Assembly: GCA_018881555.1 (NCBI GenBank)
Contig: JACAXG010000233.1
Location: 524,787-588,786 of the forward strand
DNA length: 64,000 nt
Direction: 5' to 3'
From: Amblyornis subalaris
Taxonomy: Eukaryota; Chordata; Aves; Passeriformes; Ptilonorhynchidae
Position numbers and translations under genes: made by a program. A model generated the notes under the pieces. That model saw nothing but the letters and a program-made list of their open reading frames with translations, did not search any database and was not told where the DNA came from. Positions within the stretch are counted from its first letter, which is position 1. Every line of letters begins with the position of its first letter. This document shows positions 37,101-47,774 of the stretch, in pieces.

Positions 37101-39484
37101 CTGAAAGAATAAAACCAAAACAACATTGTAGCAACACAGGAAATGAGCATCCTCTGGGAAACTCACTGCCACGAAGGACAGGTGAGGGATGGCTTAAAAA
37201 CCACTTGCCTGTAATTCTGCCTATAGTCCCATTGACGTGGTTACCAGCAAAGCCAGCCACATGGGCACCCAGGCTGTACCCGATCAGGTGCACATTCTCA
37301 AGCTGGAAGAGTGGGTTTTCCTGCAATGAAAAGAAGATATGATACTTTGATCCCTCGTGTTTTAGGGCATCTGCTCCTGCCTGCAGGAATATAAAGTCCA
37401 ATTCCAAGAAGAGGCTGGAGGAAGGGGGCAGATAAGCATGCTTCGTTTTTTATTTCATCACAGCAAGTCGAATGGTTTGGGTGGAACTTGTGGTTTACTC
37501 ATGTTCCAACCCCAATTATGATATTCTTTATCATAAAGGATGAAACTTCCCCCAGGGAGCTGCCAGCAGACCTCAGCACTGGCCATGGCCTCAGGTGCCA
37601 ACTGCAGCACCATGGACCTCTCCTTCTTGTTCCCTGCCCTCCTGCCAAGCCAGTGTTGACTTTGAACGCCCAGCTCCTGAGTCCACAGTGCTCAGGCAGG
37701 GCTCCCAAATCGGAAATGCACTTCAGCACCACTGACCCAAGCACACTGCAAGGTAGCATCTCCCAGGGAGGCAGGGCAGCAGCACCACAGCTATGAGCCA
37801 TCACCGTGCCAAGACCTGCGGTGAGTGTTACACCAGAGCCTGCCCCACAGGTGAGCCTTGGAGCTGGTGAATACTCTGCTCCCTTGTGCAACAGTCCCTC
37901 ACAGAGCATTACAACAGAGGCTGCTCTTAGCTTGCATTACCTGTAACCAGTCAAGCAGCCTTGCTATGGTTTTTCCAACAATCTGAGTGTTGTTCACAGC
38001 ATCGGTGTAGAGCTGGTGGGCAAGAGAGAGCCAGTCCACCACGACCACGTTGGCATCCTTCTCCCTTTCCTGAAGAGCAGACACCAAGCTGTCAAGCCAG
38101 GTTTCGAACATGCCACTCATCTAGAAAGAGATTCAGGTGTTAGTTTCCAGCTTGCAGGACCAAGATGACACATCCCAGTTAAGTTATTTGTATGTCATTT
38201 ACATATTCTGCCCCAGCTGCATGCTGCTCCTCTGCAAGCCCCACTACTCCTCAGCGGTGCAGTAAGAGCATGCATGCAATGGAGTGAGAAAAACTGGTTT
38301 TGAGAGACTCTGGCTGTAATTAGCCACTTGCCTTTCAGGGCAGAAGGGAGAGGCATTCGTTACGTGCTACCTTATCACACTTTTTCTCAAGAGTTTCAGA
38401 AATTCTGATGGATTGCAAAATTATTCGCCAGACCTGGCACTCCTGTTTGTGCAAGCCCTGGCAGAGCTGATAAGTCCCCTCGTGCCACACACTCTGCCAC
38501 ATCAAATGCAGAATTAAAAAGCTTGATAAAGTCTGTGTGCACTCTTGTGTGTCCTCTTTATCAAGCAGAGCACGTAGCAGACGTCAGGGCTGGGCACTCA
38601 GCTACGATTACAGAAAGTCTATACACGTGCCTGTCAAGTCAAGTGTCATATTCATAGTGGTCAGTCAGTTGGATTTTAGCACCAAGTTCACATGATACAG
38701 CTATGAGGGGATCTTGAGCAGTTATGAATTACTTGCGTGATTTCAGAGTTCCTAAGCCTGACCCAGAATGCTTTGCTCCAGAGACCTCAGGTGCAGCTAT
38801 TAAGAGACCACTGTGCTCAAAACATGAAAAGTTTTCCCGGACTCTATATTCATAGAATTCTAGAATGGTTTGGGTTGGAAGGGGCCTTAAAAATCATCTA
38901 GTTCCAACTCCCCTGCCGTGGACAGAGACATCTTCCACTAGACCAGGTTGATCAAAGTGCCATCCAACCTGGCCTTGAACACTTTCAGGAATGGGGCAGC
39001 CACAGAAATTCCTGAAAATAAATATTCTGGACACACAGCCCATTTACAGGGCAGTGTGCTCTCTCTGAGTCGGCAGACAAAGAATTGCCCAGGATTCTTC
39101 ATACTAACCGTCCAGCCGTGAATGATGAAGAAGGTCTTAGCTGTCATGTTGAATTTGCAGTCCTCCAGCCACTGGTGTTGTCCGATGGCGAGCGCGCAAC
39201 CATCCTCCCCGGCGTCCGGCGAGGAGCGGAGACCGAACTTCACCCGCGGCTTCTGTGCCGGCACACGCTCCGCGCTGCCATCTGCGAGCCAGCGAGAGAG
39301 AAGGGTCAGCAAAGCGCCTACGAACCCGCCTGCCCCGGGAGGGGACGAACCCGCTCCGCGGCTCCCCCGGTCCCGCGTGGGACCGCGCTCACCCACCTCC
39401 TGCCGCCGGCAGCGCCGCCTGCGCGCCCCGCGCCGCGATGCAACAGGACACGGCGCTGCACAGCAGGAGGACGAGCCTGCTCAT
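31106..39484 (-). CDS. LIPG: Endothelial lipase (secreted HDL phospholipase A1), ten coding exons
   Basis: Joining ten exons gives 1476 nt, 491 residues: 39484-39397, 39281-39109, 38120-37941, 37320-37209, 36081-35857, 35413-35171, 34685-34565, 33981-33763, 32683-32591, 31127-31106. Residues 1 to about 23 are a hydrophobic signal peptide. The lipase domain has an HGWT oxyanion-loop motif (84-87), the nucleophile Ser163 in [10 protein letters not shown], Asp187 in LDPAGP and His269 in CEHER; Ser-Asp spacing of 24 equals that of lipoprotein lipase. The lid lies between Cys residues of PGCGL and VKCEH. RHKR (322-325) matches the proprotein-convertase site that inactivates mammalian endothelial lipase. 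A PLAT domain follows from about 345. Sequons: N74, N130, N177, and NAT and NSS in exon 8. Exons of 112, 243 and 121 nt equal those of LPL, as expected in this family. It hydrolyses HDL phospholipids at the endothelial surface (family knowledge). Human LIPG is about 500 residues; this one has a shorter tail. Intron 4 uses a GC donor. Confidence 0.96.
32591..32683 (-). CDS. LIPG: LIPG exon 9: C-terminal Cys pair
   Basis: The acceptor is CTCCTAG|GTT and the donor is AAAAAG|GTATGG; 93 nt. Translation gives FAFCVEDSQ, then [13 protein letters not shown], matching the human FCTED and SPGRELWFRKC segments. It is too short for an ORF list and was found by reading introns. Confidence 0.93.
33111..33297 (-). 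mobile_element. Two short CR1 tail fragments in LIPG intron 8
   Basis: AGAATCATAGAATCAGGGAA starts one (33111-33205) and GAATTCTATGGTCAATTCTA begins a second partial copy (33206-33297). Confidence 0.8.
33763..33981 (-). CDS. LIPG: LIPG exon 8: PLAT domain core
   Basis: The acceptor is TTTCAG|GCTTG and the donor is CAGAG|GTAATA; 219 nt. It carries [27 protein letters not shown] with the tryptophan loop tied to lipoprotein binding in LPL, and [11 protein letters not shown]. Confidence 0.95.
34565..34685 (-). CDS. LIPG: LIPG exon 7: start of PLAT domain
   Basis: The acceptor is CTCCAG|TC and the donor is GAAAT|GTGAGT; 121 nt. It encodes [13 protein letters not shown] then [13 protein letters not shown], the first strands of the beta-sandwich. 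The ORF would stop at once if the donor were not used. Confidence 0.95.
35171..35413 (-). CDS. LIPG: LIPG exon 6: catalytic His and convertase site
   Basis: The acceptor is CTCCAG|CA and the donor is AAAG|GTACGC; 243 nt, the size of the matching LPL exon. It holds CEHER (His269), the cysteine cluster CLSCRKNRC that closes the hinge disulfides, and RHKR at 322-325. Confidence 0.96.
35857..36081 (-). CDS. LIPG: LIPG exon 5: catalytic Asp and lid start
   Basis: The acceptor is GACTCCAG|GC and the donor is GGGA|GTAAGT; 225 nt. LDPAGP carries Asp187. [16 protein letters not shown] and [18 protein letters not shown] are conserved in the LPL/LIPG/LIPC family. The lid starts after PGCG. Confidence 0.96.
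37209..37320 (-). CDS. LIPG: LIPG exon 4: nucleophile elbow, ends in a GC donor
   Basis: The acceptor is ATTGCAG|GAA; 112 nt, residues 148-184 plus one base. It holds [10 protein letters not shown] with catalytic Ser163 and the NGT sequon. The only donor that keeps frame with exon 5 is ACAG|GCAAGT, a GC donor. Confidence 0.95.
37941..38120 (-). CDS. LIPG: LIPG exon 3
   Basis: The acceptor is TTCTAG|ATG and the donor is CAG|GTAATG; 180 nt, residues 88-147. It begins MSGMFETW, continuing HGWT-MSG as in mammalian LIPG, and holds ANVVVVDW and YTDAVNNT, both typical of the lipase core. Confidence 0.96.
38521..38566. repeat. Perfect 11-bp inverted repeat in LIPG intron 2
   Basis: GCTTGATAAAG (38521-38531) and CTTTATCAAGC (38556-38566) are separated by 24 bases; each arm carries a GATAA core. 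Confidence 0.8.
38850..39005 (-). mobile_element. CR1 LINE 3' fragment in LIPG intron 2
   Basis: TTCATAGAATTCTAGAATGG to CAGGAATGGGGCAGCCACAG; ends about 100 bp from exon 2 and is in sense with LIPG. Confidence 0.88.
39109..39281 (-). CDS. LIPG: LIPG exon 2: N-terminal lipase domain through HGWT
   Basis: The acceptor is CTCGCAG|AT and the donor is ACG|GTTAGT; 173 nt, residues 30-87. It carries sequon NMT at 74 and the strand leading to HGWT, whose Trp region forms the oxyanion loop. Confidence 0.95.
39397..39484 (-). CDS. LIPG: LIPG exon 1 (coding part): start codon and signal peptide
   Basis: The ATG at 39484-39482 opens 29 codons with a leucine-rich hydrophobic core ([15 protein letters not shown]). 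The donor is GGAG|GTGGGT, phase 1. Intron 1 is only 115 bp and GC-rich. Confidence 0.92.
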
Positions 39485-39710
39485 GGCTCGGGAGCACCGG
39501 CGGACGGACGGAGCAGGGAAGGGATGGAGCGATGGAGGGATGGATGGACACACGCACGCACGGACGGGCGCGCAGCAGCGGCGGCGCCGCTTTAAGAGCG
39601 GCACGCGGGGCGGTGCTCGTGCGGCGAGCCACGGGAGCGGGGCCAGCCCGCGGCGCCCATTGGCCACAGCCTCCCATGGCATGAATGGGAGGCCACGCCC
39701 CGCGGGGAAG

Positions 39711-39945
39711 GGGTCCCGGGGGGTCCCGGGCGCTGAGACCCCGGGGCACACGCGGGGGGCTGGTGGCGGTCACAGAGGAGTCCCCGGCGCTGAGACCCCG
39801 AGGGGCACGGGGGACATGCGGGGGGATTGGTGGCGGTCACAGAGGAGTCCCCGGCGCTGAGACCCCGAGGGGCACGGGGGACATGCGGCCCCGCGCGGGG
39901 AACTCTCGGGGGTTTGGGGAGGGGGATCACGGGCGCTGAGACACT
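39711..39945. repeat. GC-rich tandem repeat, 67-bp unit, upstream of LIPG
   Basis: GCTGAGACC recurs at 39732, 39789, 39856 and, degraded, near 39935. The 39771-39837 and 39838-39890 units are almost identical (67-bp period), and the first unit lacks about 10 bp. Confidence 0.85.
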
Positions 39946-40599
39946 CTCATGCTGCAGCCCCCGACCAGGGTGCCAGTGGGGGTCTGTGTTTTCCATCTCC
40001 ACCCATGGGAATCCCCCAGAACTCTGCTACTTGAGGGCCTCTGGACCTAATGGGCACAAGATGCTTCCTGAAGGGCATTGCCCGACTCGCAGCCCACCAT
40101 CTTCTACAGTACGTTATCGATACCATAAATAATTTTGAACTAAAAATTTAACCATTTATTTCTACTTTTTTATTACCTGTATATTTACCGGTTGCTGATC
40201 CGTGACAAGTTATTTCATTTTATACTGCTGCTGTCTCACCGCACCGAGCAAGAAGAGGTCGTGCTCTGGAGACACATGATTTTCCTGGTCTATTTCTTCT
40301 CCTTCATCAGCCCTCTGGCTCCTCTTTCCTTCCAAACTCACAGCAGAAAGCAAAGAGAAAGCACCAGGGTCTGGGGCAGGTAGAGGAAAAAGCTGCAGGC
40401 AAATGATGGGCAAAGACGAGGAGTGTGGTGTCCCAACCCCAAGGGGAAGGGTGCACTCAGGATTTGTAGATGCCCATGGTTGGAAAGAATGACAAAAGTC
40501 AGAGGGTCTGCAAAAACTTACAAAGTTTTACTAGTAAATTACACACTTGGCATGGAAATTGGAAGTGGGTTTTGAGTGAGGGGTATGATGAAAGGGAGA

Positions 40600-40727
40600 A
40601 AGTGGAGAGAGAAGTACGGAGAGAGCGAGGGAAGGAGGACGGGAGCGAGGGAGGGAGCGAGGGAGGGAGCGAGGGAGGGAGCGAGGGAGGGAGGGACAGA
40701 GGGAGGGAGGTAGAGAGGGAGGGACCG
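40600..40727. repeat. Purine-rich GAGC/GGGA simple repeat
   Basis: GCGAGGGAGG units in tandem up to the gap. Confidence 0.9.
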
Positions 40728-40847
40728 NNNNNNNNNNNNNNNNNNNNNNNNNNNNNNNNNNNNNNNNNNNNNNNNNNNNNNNNNNNNNNNNNNNNNNNNN
40801 NNNNNNNNNNNNNNNNNNNNNNNNNNNNNNNNNNNNNNNNNNNNNNN
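40728..40847. other. Assembly gap (120 N) inside a purine-rich microsatellite
   Basis: Purine repeats on both sides show the gap is unresolved simple repeat. Confidence 1.
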
Positions 40848-40934
40848 GAAGGAAGGAAGGAAGGAAGGAAGGAAGGAAGGAAGGAAGGAAGGAAGGAAGG
40901 AAGGAAGGAAGGAAGGAAGGAAGGAAGGAAGGAA
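40848..40934. repeat. (GGAA)n microsatellite, about 22 copies
   Basis: Uninterrupted GAAG tetranucleotide run; its true length is unknown because of the adjoining gap. Confidence 0.97.
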
Positions 40935-41059
40935 CTGCTTTAGCCCTCACCGGTAGATATTAATAGAGAGAATTAATATGACTTTCTGGCAGTGCTTTCC
41001 AGGGGTACGCAGTTCGTACCCCACACCCCTGTGAGCCTTGCTCAGCCCAGACACCTCCT

Positions 41060-41158
41060 GACTCTGTGTGGATTGGCAGTTGGACTACATGATCATTATA
41101 GGTCACTTACAACTGAAATACTTCTATTCTATTCCATTCCATTCCATTCCATTCCCTC
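41060..41158 (+). mobile_element. CR1 3' end with an expanded ATTCC tail
   Basis: GTTGGACTACATGATCATTA then CTATTCTATTCCATTCCATT; the pentamer ATTCC is repeated about five times. Confidence 0.75.
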
Positions 41159-44100
41159 ACAGCTCTGTTATATGTGACAGGTTGTTGCTGAGGACTGCTG
41201 CTCTTCTCCTCTTTGGGGATCATTCCTAGAACCTCTTAATTTGTGACTCTGCAGGATGAATACATGTTCGGGGAGGTCCTCAAGTACGTCCTGTTTTCAT
41301 GGGCTGGCAATGATGCTCACACTCCTCAGAGAGCGTGGGATTGAGCAGACTGTCCTGAGGATTCAGCCTCTCCTCTGCAGCTGTGTGGTCCCGCTTGAGG
41401 ACCAGCATCCTGACAGCACTGGTCTCTCAGCTGCTGTCCACTACTGGACTTACTTCTGCAGGAAATGACTCATCTAAGCCTCATCACCAAACACCTCATC
41501 ATTTTAAAAAATTTCTGGTGCCACAAACCCCTTCCAGACGGTTGACCACCACAGCGTTACTGTGGTTTAACCACGATGTCTTCTCATTCTCCTTCTGTTG
41601 TCTCCTGCTATTGTTAAGCTTCTTCTTTTGTCTGTGCAACTCCAGGCTCTGGGAGGGGGGTCCTGGTCTTTGCTTCTGGCTTCCAAGAATGACAGTAGCA
41701 GTGAGAACAGCTTAGCAAGAGCAAGGGGGAAGTGCACCAAAATAATTTCTGGCTGCTTCAGCCAAAACGTGATGATCATCCAGGGAGATGCTCAGGAACT
41801 TTTGTGATGGGCGTCGTATCAACACACAGAGTGTGGCTCGGCACTGACCTCTCTGTAACCCTCATGGCCTGGGGGGAAGGAGGCTCCCACCCAGAGATGC
41901 TTGGAAAATAACAGTTCGTTAAGCCAAATAATTCTAAGGAAAAATTCCTAGTTTTGATTAGTTTTTCACTGGGAAGGATTTCATGGCTCCCAGATGGAAT
42001 TTCTGGATATTGTAGTAAGTAATAAATAATAAACCAGGGTAAAATGGATAGTAATCCACTTTAAAAGACATGGAAGCTAAAGAGTTACAGCACTTGTTGG
42101 GATGCTGGAGGCTTTACACCAGCAGCTGGTGCGAAGTGGGCAATGCCTGGGGAGATAGTGGCTGTTCTTGGGGGCAACTTGCTGGCTCTCTTCCTCTCTC
42201 CCTGGCTCCATTCCTACGTGATTTCCTAAAGGTCTCAATTCAGTCCAAAAAACAGAAGAGGAATGTTTTTGAAATCATGAGCATTTTTATAGGAAATAGA
42301 AAAATGTCCCACTCAGCTCTAGTCACAAGCTCTTTGCAGGTGGGTGCTGGGTGGCTGGGTCTGGTTTCTCCTTCAGCACCAGAGATGGTGAGTCAGAGCA
42401 GAGTCATGGAATATGGAGGTAGAAGGTACATGAGAGGAGTCAAGCTTATTTTAGTAGCAGAAAGCTAAAATCAGTGTATTAAGATGCCCAAACATTTAAA
42501 GGTCTGGAGTCTGTTGATGCTCTGAGGGAAGGACTAGACAGATTCTGCAGCTACATCATTTAATTTGAGAGGTTTCCATGTCCATGCATCCATCAAGCTG
42601 TTTCAATGCTGTTTCTACACAAGCAGAACTTCTCAGACCTGGGTGGTGGTCAGCATCTTCTGCAGGAGCTCAGCATCCCTGAGAGAAACAGGCTGTTGCC
42701 ATCCTTCTCTAGGAGACTGAAGTCAGGAGACTTTTGCAAAATAATTGTCATTAATGCTCCTATATCCCCATCTTCAAAATTAGCACATAGACATCTCCTT
42801 TCCTTGCAGAAATGGCCACACCACGAAAGAGCTGAGAGTTAAAGGAAAGTGGAAAACCCTTCAGCATCCCACCACCTCTTTAAAGACCTGTAGAGGTAGA
42901 GTAATTCTGGTGTGAGCAGTTCTGGAGATCACAAAGAAAACTAACAGCAGTCTTTAGCATGAACAGTGCTGCCAACATTGCATCCCTCATCCTCCTGTGG
43001 ATGACCTGCCATGGAAAGAGCATAGAGAGAGGGTTTTGTGGCCCAGGACAGGGTACCACTGGCGATATAAGTGGCTGCAGGAGGGATTTGAACAGTATTC
43101 CTGTGGCTAAATTGCATCCCATTGCATTCACATCACTGGGAAGGCACAAGTGGAATATTTGCCCACTCCTGTCAGGGAAAAATTGTGGCTCTTGGGCTTG
43201 TGAGGTGCTTGTAACTGAAAACAATGGCATAACAACCAGAGTCAAAGATGTTCCTATTAAGGATTTTTCATTTGAATAATCTGAAGATTGATGTCATGGC
43301 TTTAGGTCAGGGAATGCATTTAGAAACCTGAGAGTGTTTTACCCACTCTCCATTCCTCCTGCCTGGTTCTTTCCTATTTTCATTCTATTTCTCCACTGAA
43401 AGAGGGAGTAGGATTTACAGGATAGGAGGAGGAGGGGAGTGAAAGGGATCACTCTCTTTTTTTTAGTTATAAAACAGTTTTTCTTTGTAATTATAAAACA
43501 CAACTCAGGCAGTGGAATTCAATGGAATTGGTGCTAGTTTCTCCCAGGGCTCCTTCTGCCTAGCTTGTTTCTGAGACAATGGGGGAGGAGAGGTAGAGAA
43601 CAAGCTGAGAGAGGGAAGGGCTGCTTGGATGGCAGCAACCTCAGGGTGTGCTGAGCTGGGGTGAAGGCCTGGGGAGGACCCCCACATCAGATGGGTGTGC
43701 AGAGCTGACTGCACCCCAGGGGGTCTGCGGTCCTGGAGAGCAGCTTTCCAGTGAAACATCCCCCCGGGTTAATCCCTGTATCACCCTGTGCCAGCTCAGC
43801 CCAGGAACTCTTCGTTTGTCATCATCCCATTGGACCACAACTATTTTATGTTTAGTGCTTGCTGCAGAGGAGGGACATATTATTTCTGTGGCACAGTTTC
43901 TGGTCTGGATGTTTTTGTTCTGAGAGTATCAAACTGGGGTGAAAACAGTCCGTGGTGTCTTTGTTTCACAGACACTCCTTACTCCACAAGTTTTGCCTCC
44001 CCTCGTCAGCCTTTCAAATACAGCCCCTCTATGGACATGCTTTATAGGACCAATACTTCATATCCCTGTGTAGGTTTGGTTACAGAAGAGGCTAATCTCC

Positions 44101-45924
44101 ATCAGGTTATGAAATCTGCTCACATGCTTCAGTGGCCTTACCCACTATTGATATCCTCGTTCGATCCCCGTTGAGCTCTCTTTGTTGGAGGTAACCCCTT
44201 CTCCTACTCCTTCTAAGCTGATTTCTTAAGCCACCTCATTCAAGTCCCACATCCCCATGGTATTTAGATGTAGTAAAAATGACTGGGGGGAAAATAAATG
44301 GCAGCCAGCGAGCCCACTAAACTGTCTGACTATTAATGGTCCTGTTAGTTGCAAATTTACTTCACCACAAAGCCCCCAGCATGTAATCCTTAGATGAATG
44401 CCTTTGATTGTGAGGGAATATTTACAGCTGACCCTGCCAGCAGTCTGCAAACCTGCAATGGGCCTCCTGTCCCACATTAAATCCGCTGGCATCTGTTCCT
44501 GGGTTCTTATCAAGCACATGCTCTGTTGGTCCAGTGTTTGGGCTGTAGTGCTCGCGGATATGGTGGGCCTTGAAGAATAAATCCCCACATTCCTGTGAAA
44601 TGCTAATTCTTGTGAACGTTGTCACACAGGGTTACAGTTTGTACCTGTCTCCAGGCTTCACCATCCACTGGGAGGTTTCCAAGAGGCTTTGATCCCTGCT
44701 GGCTGCCTCCTCCCCACAGCAGGACCCCAGTCCTGTTGCTGGACCACCCTTCACCACGGACAAAATTCTTCTTACATCTTCAAACTTCTTCTACCGTTTT
44801 CCCAGACATATATGAGCAACAGGAAGTGATTTTTATGAGGGTTTTTATCTCTTTTCAGCCCTGCCCATGCCTTGCATGAGTTCCCAAGTTGCTCTGAGAC
44901 CCTCAGGCGATCTTGCACTCCTGCAGCCACAGCAGGGCTGTGCAGGAGCTCAGGCTAGAAGTCAGCGAGAGCTCCATGTGTCCTGTCCAGGGGCCTGCTC
45001 ACTGTGCCCAAGCGGACAAGTGGAATTCTGCTTGTCATTCCCAGCATGTCCCATGGTCCATGAGACAGATCCAGGCTGCTTGGCTGCTTTGTGTCAGATA
45101 GAAGGCCCAGTGATGTGTGGTGGGCCTGCTCCATCCACTTTGCAGACAAGGATGCCTTTAGGTCTGTGCCGAGGAATGACATGTATTTTCTCTCTTCTTA
45201 CGCTTTTACACAAAATTCACACTTTTCCATCCAAGCTGGATGAATGCTGAGTGTGTCTGGGCTCGAATATGGACTTGGAGCCAAGCCCATTGGCAGAGCA
45301 GAGGTGTCGTGGGTGGCCAGAGGGATATTTGCTTCTGCTCCTTTCTGAGGTCCTCTTTTGGTGGGATTGCAGAAACATCTCAAAAGTTTGTGATTACTCG
45401 ATCCTTCAGCTGATGGTTAGTGAGTCCCCAGCAGAGCTTCTGCTTTAACTCTTCTGCATCCAGCAAAGAGGATCCAGCAAAGTAATAAATTACTATGACT
45501 GCTCCCCTGCCATTTTGTAAATGGAACCTGGAGCTGCTAGAGAGTCCAGAGAGGAGTTTGGGGGGCAGTTGTTTGCTTTAGGGATTATTTTACAGTGCAT
45601 ATCCTAATTCACATGTTTTTTTTCAAATCTGCAGGAATATTTGGCCCAAGTGTGGAGTGGATGTGGTAGCATCACCAGTGAGGAGTACCCAACACTCAGA
45701 TGGGCCACAGCTCAAGAGGAGACTAAGAATTGGCAGAACAGGCAGTCGCTCTCCTGCCCACTGAGATGTGTCCATCAGACCAGGCAGAGCTCTGGATTTG
45801 GGCTTATTTCTGGTAATTGGCTGGTAAAAAATTTTGGAAGTTGGCATTTTGGCAGAATAATTAGTGAACTGACATCTCCTTCTTTTCTGAAAACTCCCCA
45901 CACTAATCCCCAACCTGTTGTCTG

Positions 45925-46038
45925 GAGCCAGGTTGGACAGGTGTAGTGGAAGGAGTCCCTGCCTATGGCAGGGGTTTTGGAAACAGATGATCTTTAAGGT
46001 CACTTACACCCCAAACCGTTCTATTATTCTATTATTAA
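45925..46038 (+). mobile_element. CR1 LINE 3' fragment
   Basis: CCAGGTTGGACAGGTGTAGT to CCGTTCTATTATTCTATTAT; a roughly 115-bp remnant. Confidence 0.82.
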
Positions 46039-47180
46039 TTTTCAGCACTCCTAAATCCACTTTAAATTGATCTCAGTGGCACTCAGGCTTTCAAAACTGA
46101 TCCTGCAAATCTGGATGGACACCAAAACCGGGAAACTCTGAGTATGCCACTCAACTTCCACTGCCTACTGGAAAGAAAATGAGGTTTTTATTAAAACAAA
46201 TTGATTTGTTATTTTAGCAAAGCCCTATAAAAACATGCAATGTCAATTTTCACCATTATTGCTAATTTGTGCCCAAGCTTTCTGGTTGCAAATCTCAAGT
46301 AATTGTTTCTTCCTGTGCGGTTTTTGTCAGCTCACACACGTTCTTCATCTATTTCTGGTCCTGATTGCTGATTCAGCTGGTGTTTAGGAGCCCCTTCCGC
46401 AGTATTTCACTGTGATTCACACACTGAAGAGGAATCGTATTTTAAACAACAAACACAGACTTTGCACACTATCTTTAGTTTTTCAGAAAAAGGGTGACAA
46501 ACAGCCTGGGGACAGGAATAAGCTGCACAAGATGCTGCTGTGTATCATCAGGGTCAGTATCATTTGTTCTCCAGCACCCTGTTCTTCATTTACCCTCCCC
46601 TTTGAACCATTTGCCTTCTCCAATCCATGCAGGATGTGGTCCTGGGGTCTGCCTGAGACAGGGGAAAGCCTCAAGTCACCCTTGGAAATACAGGGAGTCT
46701 CCTGCTTTTCTCAGATGTTGGCTTTACTGACACAAATAATATTATTCATCCCAGTTTTCACCAGGTTGCACATTCTACTTTGAGAACTCATCAGTTATCC
46801 CATCCCTGAATCCAGTCTTATTACTCAGTGTCTCAGTGAAAAGGACATCTACCACATCTGTTTGCAGAGTGTGCAATGGGAAGATGGGATTCTGGTCATC
46901 AGGCTCTGTTTCACCTTCTGACTATTTATTCCTAATTGCTGAACTTCTCCCATTTATTGTGTTTATTGAGTGTGTGAAACTTATTACGAAGAGTCAATGC
47001 CTCTGTAATTAATTGAGAAAAGTTTGGGGCATTTCTTAGTGCTTTGTACTCATGTTCCTGCCTGTAACATACAGATACTGCTGACATTCATCCCAGGACC
47101 TCCCAGTCCAAGGCCAGGCAAGCAGAAAGACTGAAGTGAGGGCAGAGGAAAAACTAAAGGGTTTCTCTCTACAGGTCAGT

Positions 47181-47774
47181 TATACCCTGGGCTGCATCAC
47201 CAGCAGTGTGACAGGCAGGTCAAGGTGGGGGACTTTGCCCCTCTGCCCCGCGCAGGTGAGACTCCACTTGCAGAGCTGGGGAACAACAGCAGAAGGACGT
47301 GGAGCTGCTGGAGCCAGTCCAGAGGAGGCCACGGAGATGCTGCCAGGGCTGGAGCCCCTCTGCTCTGGAGCCAGGCTGGGAGAGCTGGGGCTGTTCACCT
47401 GCAGAAGAGAAGGCTCCAGGGAGACCTGAGAGCCCCTGCCAGTGCCTAAAGGGGCTCCAGGAGAGCTGGAGAGGTACTTGGGACAAGGGATGGAGGGACA
47501 GGACAAGGGGGAATGGCTTCCCAGTGCCAGAGGGCAGGGTTGGGTGTGATATTGGGAAGGAGTTCCTGGCTGTGAGAGGGGTGAGGCCCTGGCACAGGTT
47601 GTCCAGAGAAGCTGTGACTGCCCCTGGATCCCTGGAAGTGTCCAAGGGCAGGTTGGATGTGTCTTGGAGCAAGCTGGGCTAGTGGCAGGTGTCCCTGCCT
47701 GTGGCAGGGGATGGAATGACATGGTCTTTAAGGTTCTTCTAACCCAAACTGTTGTGGGATTCTTATTCTATGAC
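47181..47774 (+). mobile_element. CR1 LINE 3' fragment, longest in the window (about 590 bp)
   Basis: Starts CCCTGGGCTGCATCACCAGC, upstream of where other copies begin, and runs to TTCTTATTCTATGA. It retains the end of the second ORF region but no intact frame. Confidence 0.92.

Larger units (their letters stand above)
39180..39960 (-). promoter_or_regulatory. LIPG: LIPG CpG island and promoter
   Basis: CpG density jumps over exons 1-2 and the 480 bp upstream of the ATG. There is no canonical TATA; a CTTAAAG at 39597-39591 (gene strand) inside a GC-rich palindrome is the only AT-rich core element and would place a start near 39560. The 5' leader is rich in GGAT/ACGC-like short repeats. Confidence 0.7.

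Noticed and set aside
39255..40002. Long frames on both strands around LIPG exon 1
   Set aside because: CpG-island and tandem-repeat composition gives few stop codons; only the LIPG exon 1 and 2 frames have splice logic and homology.
44158..44172. GTTCGATCCCCG, like a tRNA T-loop
   Set aside because: No acceptor stem, D-arm or anticodon arm can be built upstream.
47181..47774. A possible active CR1
   Set aside because: Although the longest copy here, it keeps only about 590 bp of a multi-kilobase element and no reverse-transcriptase frame.
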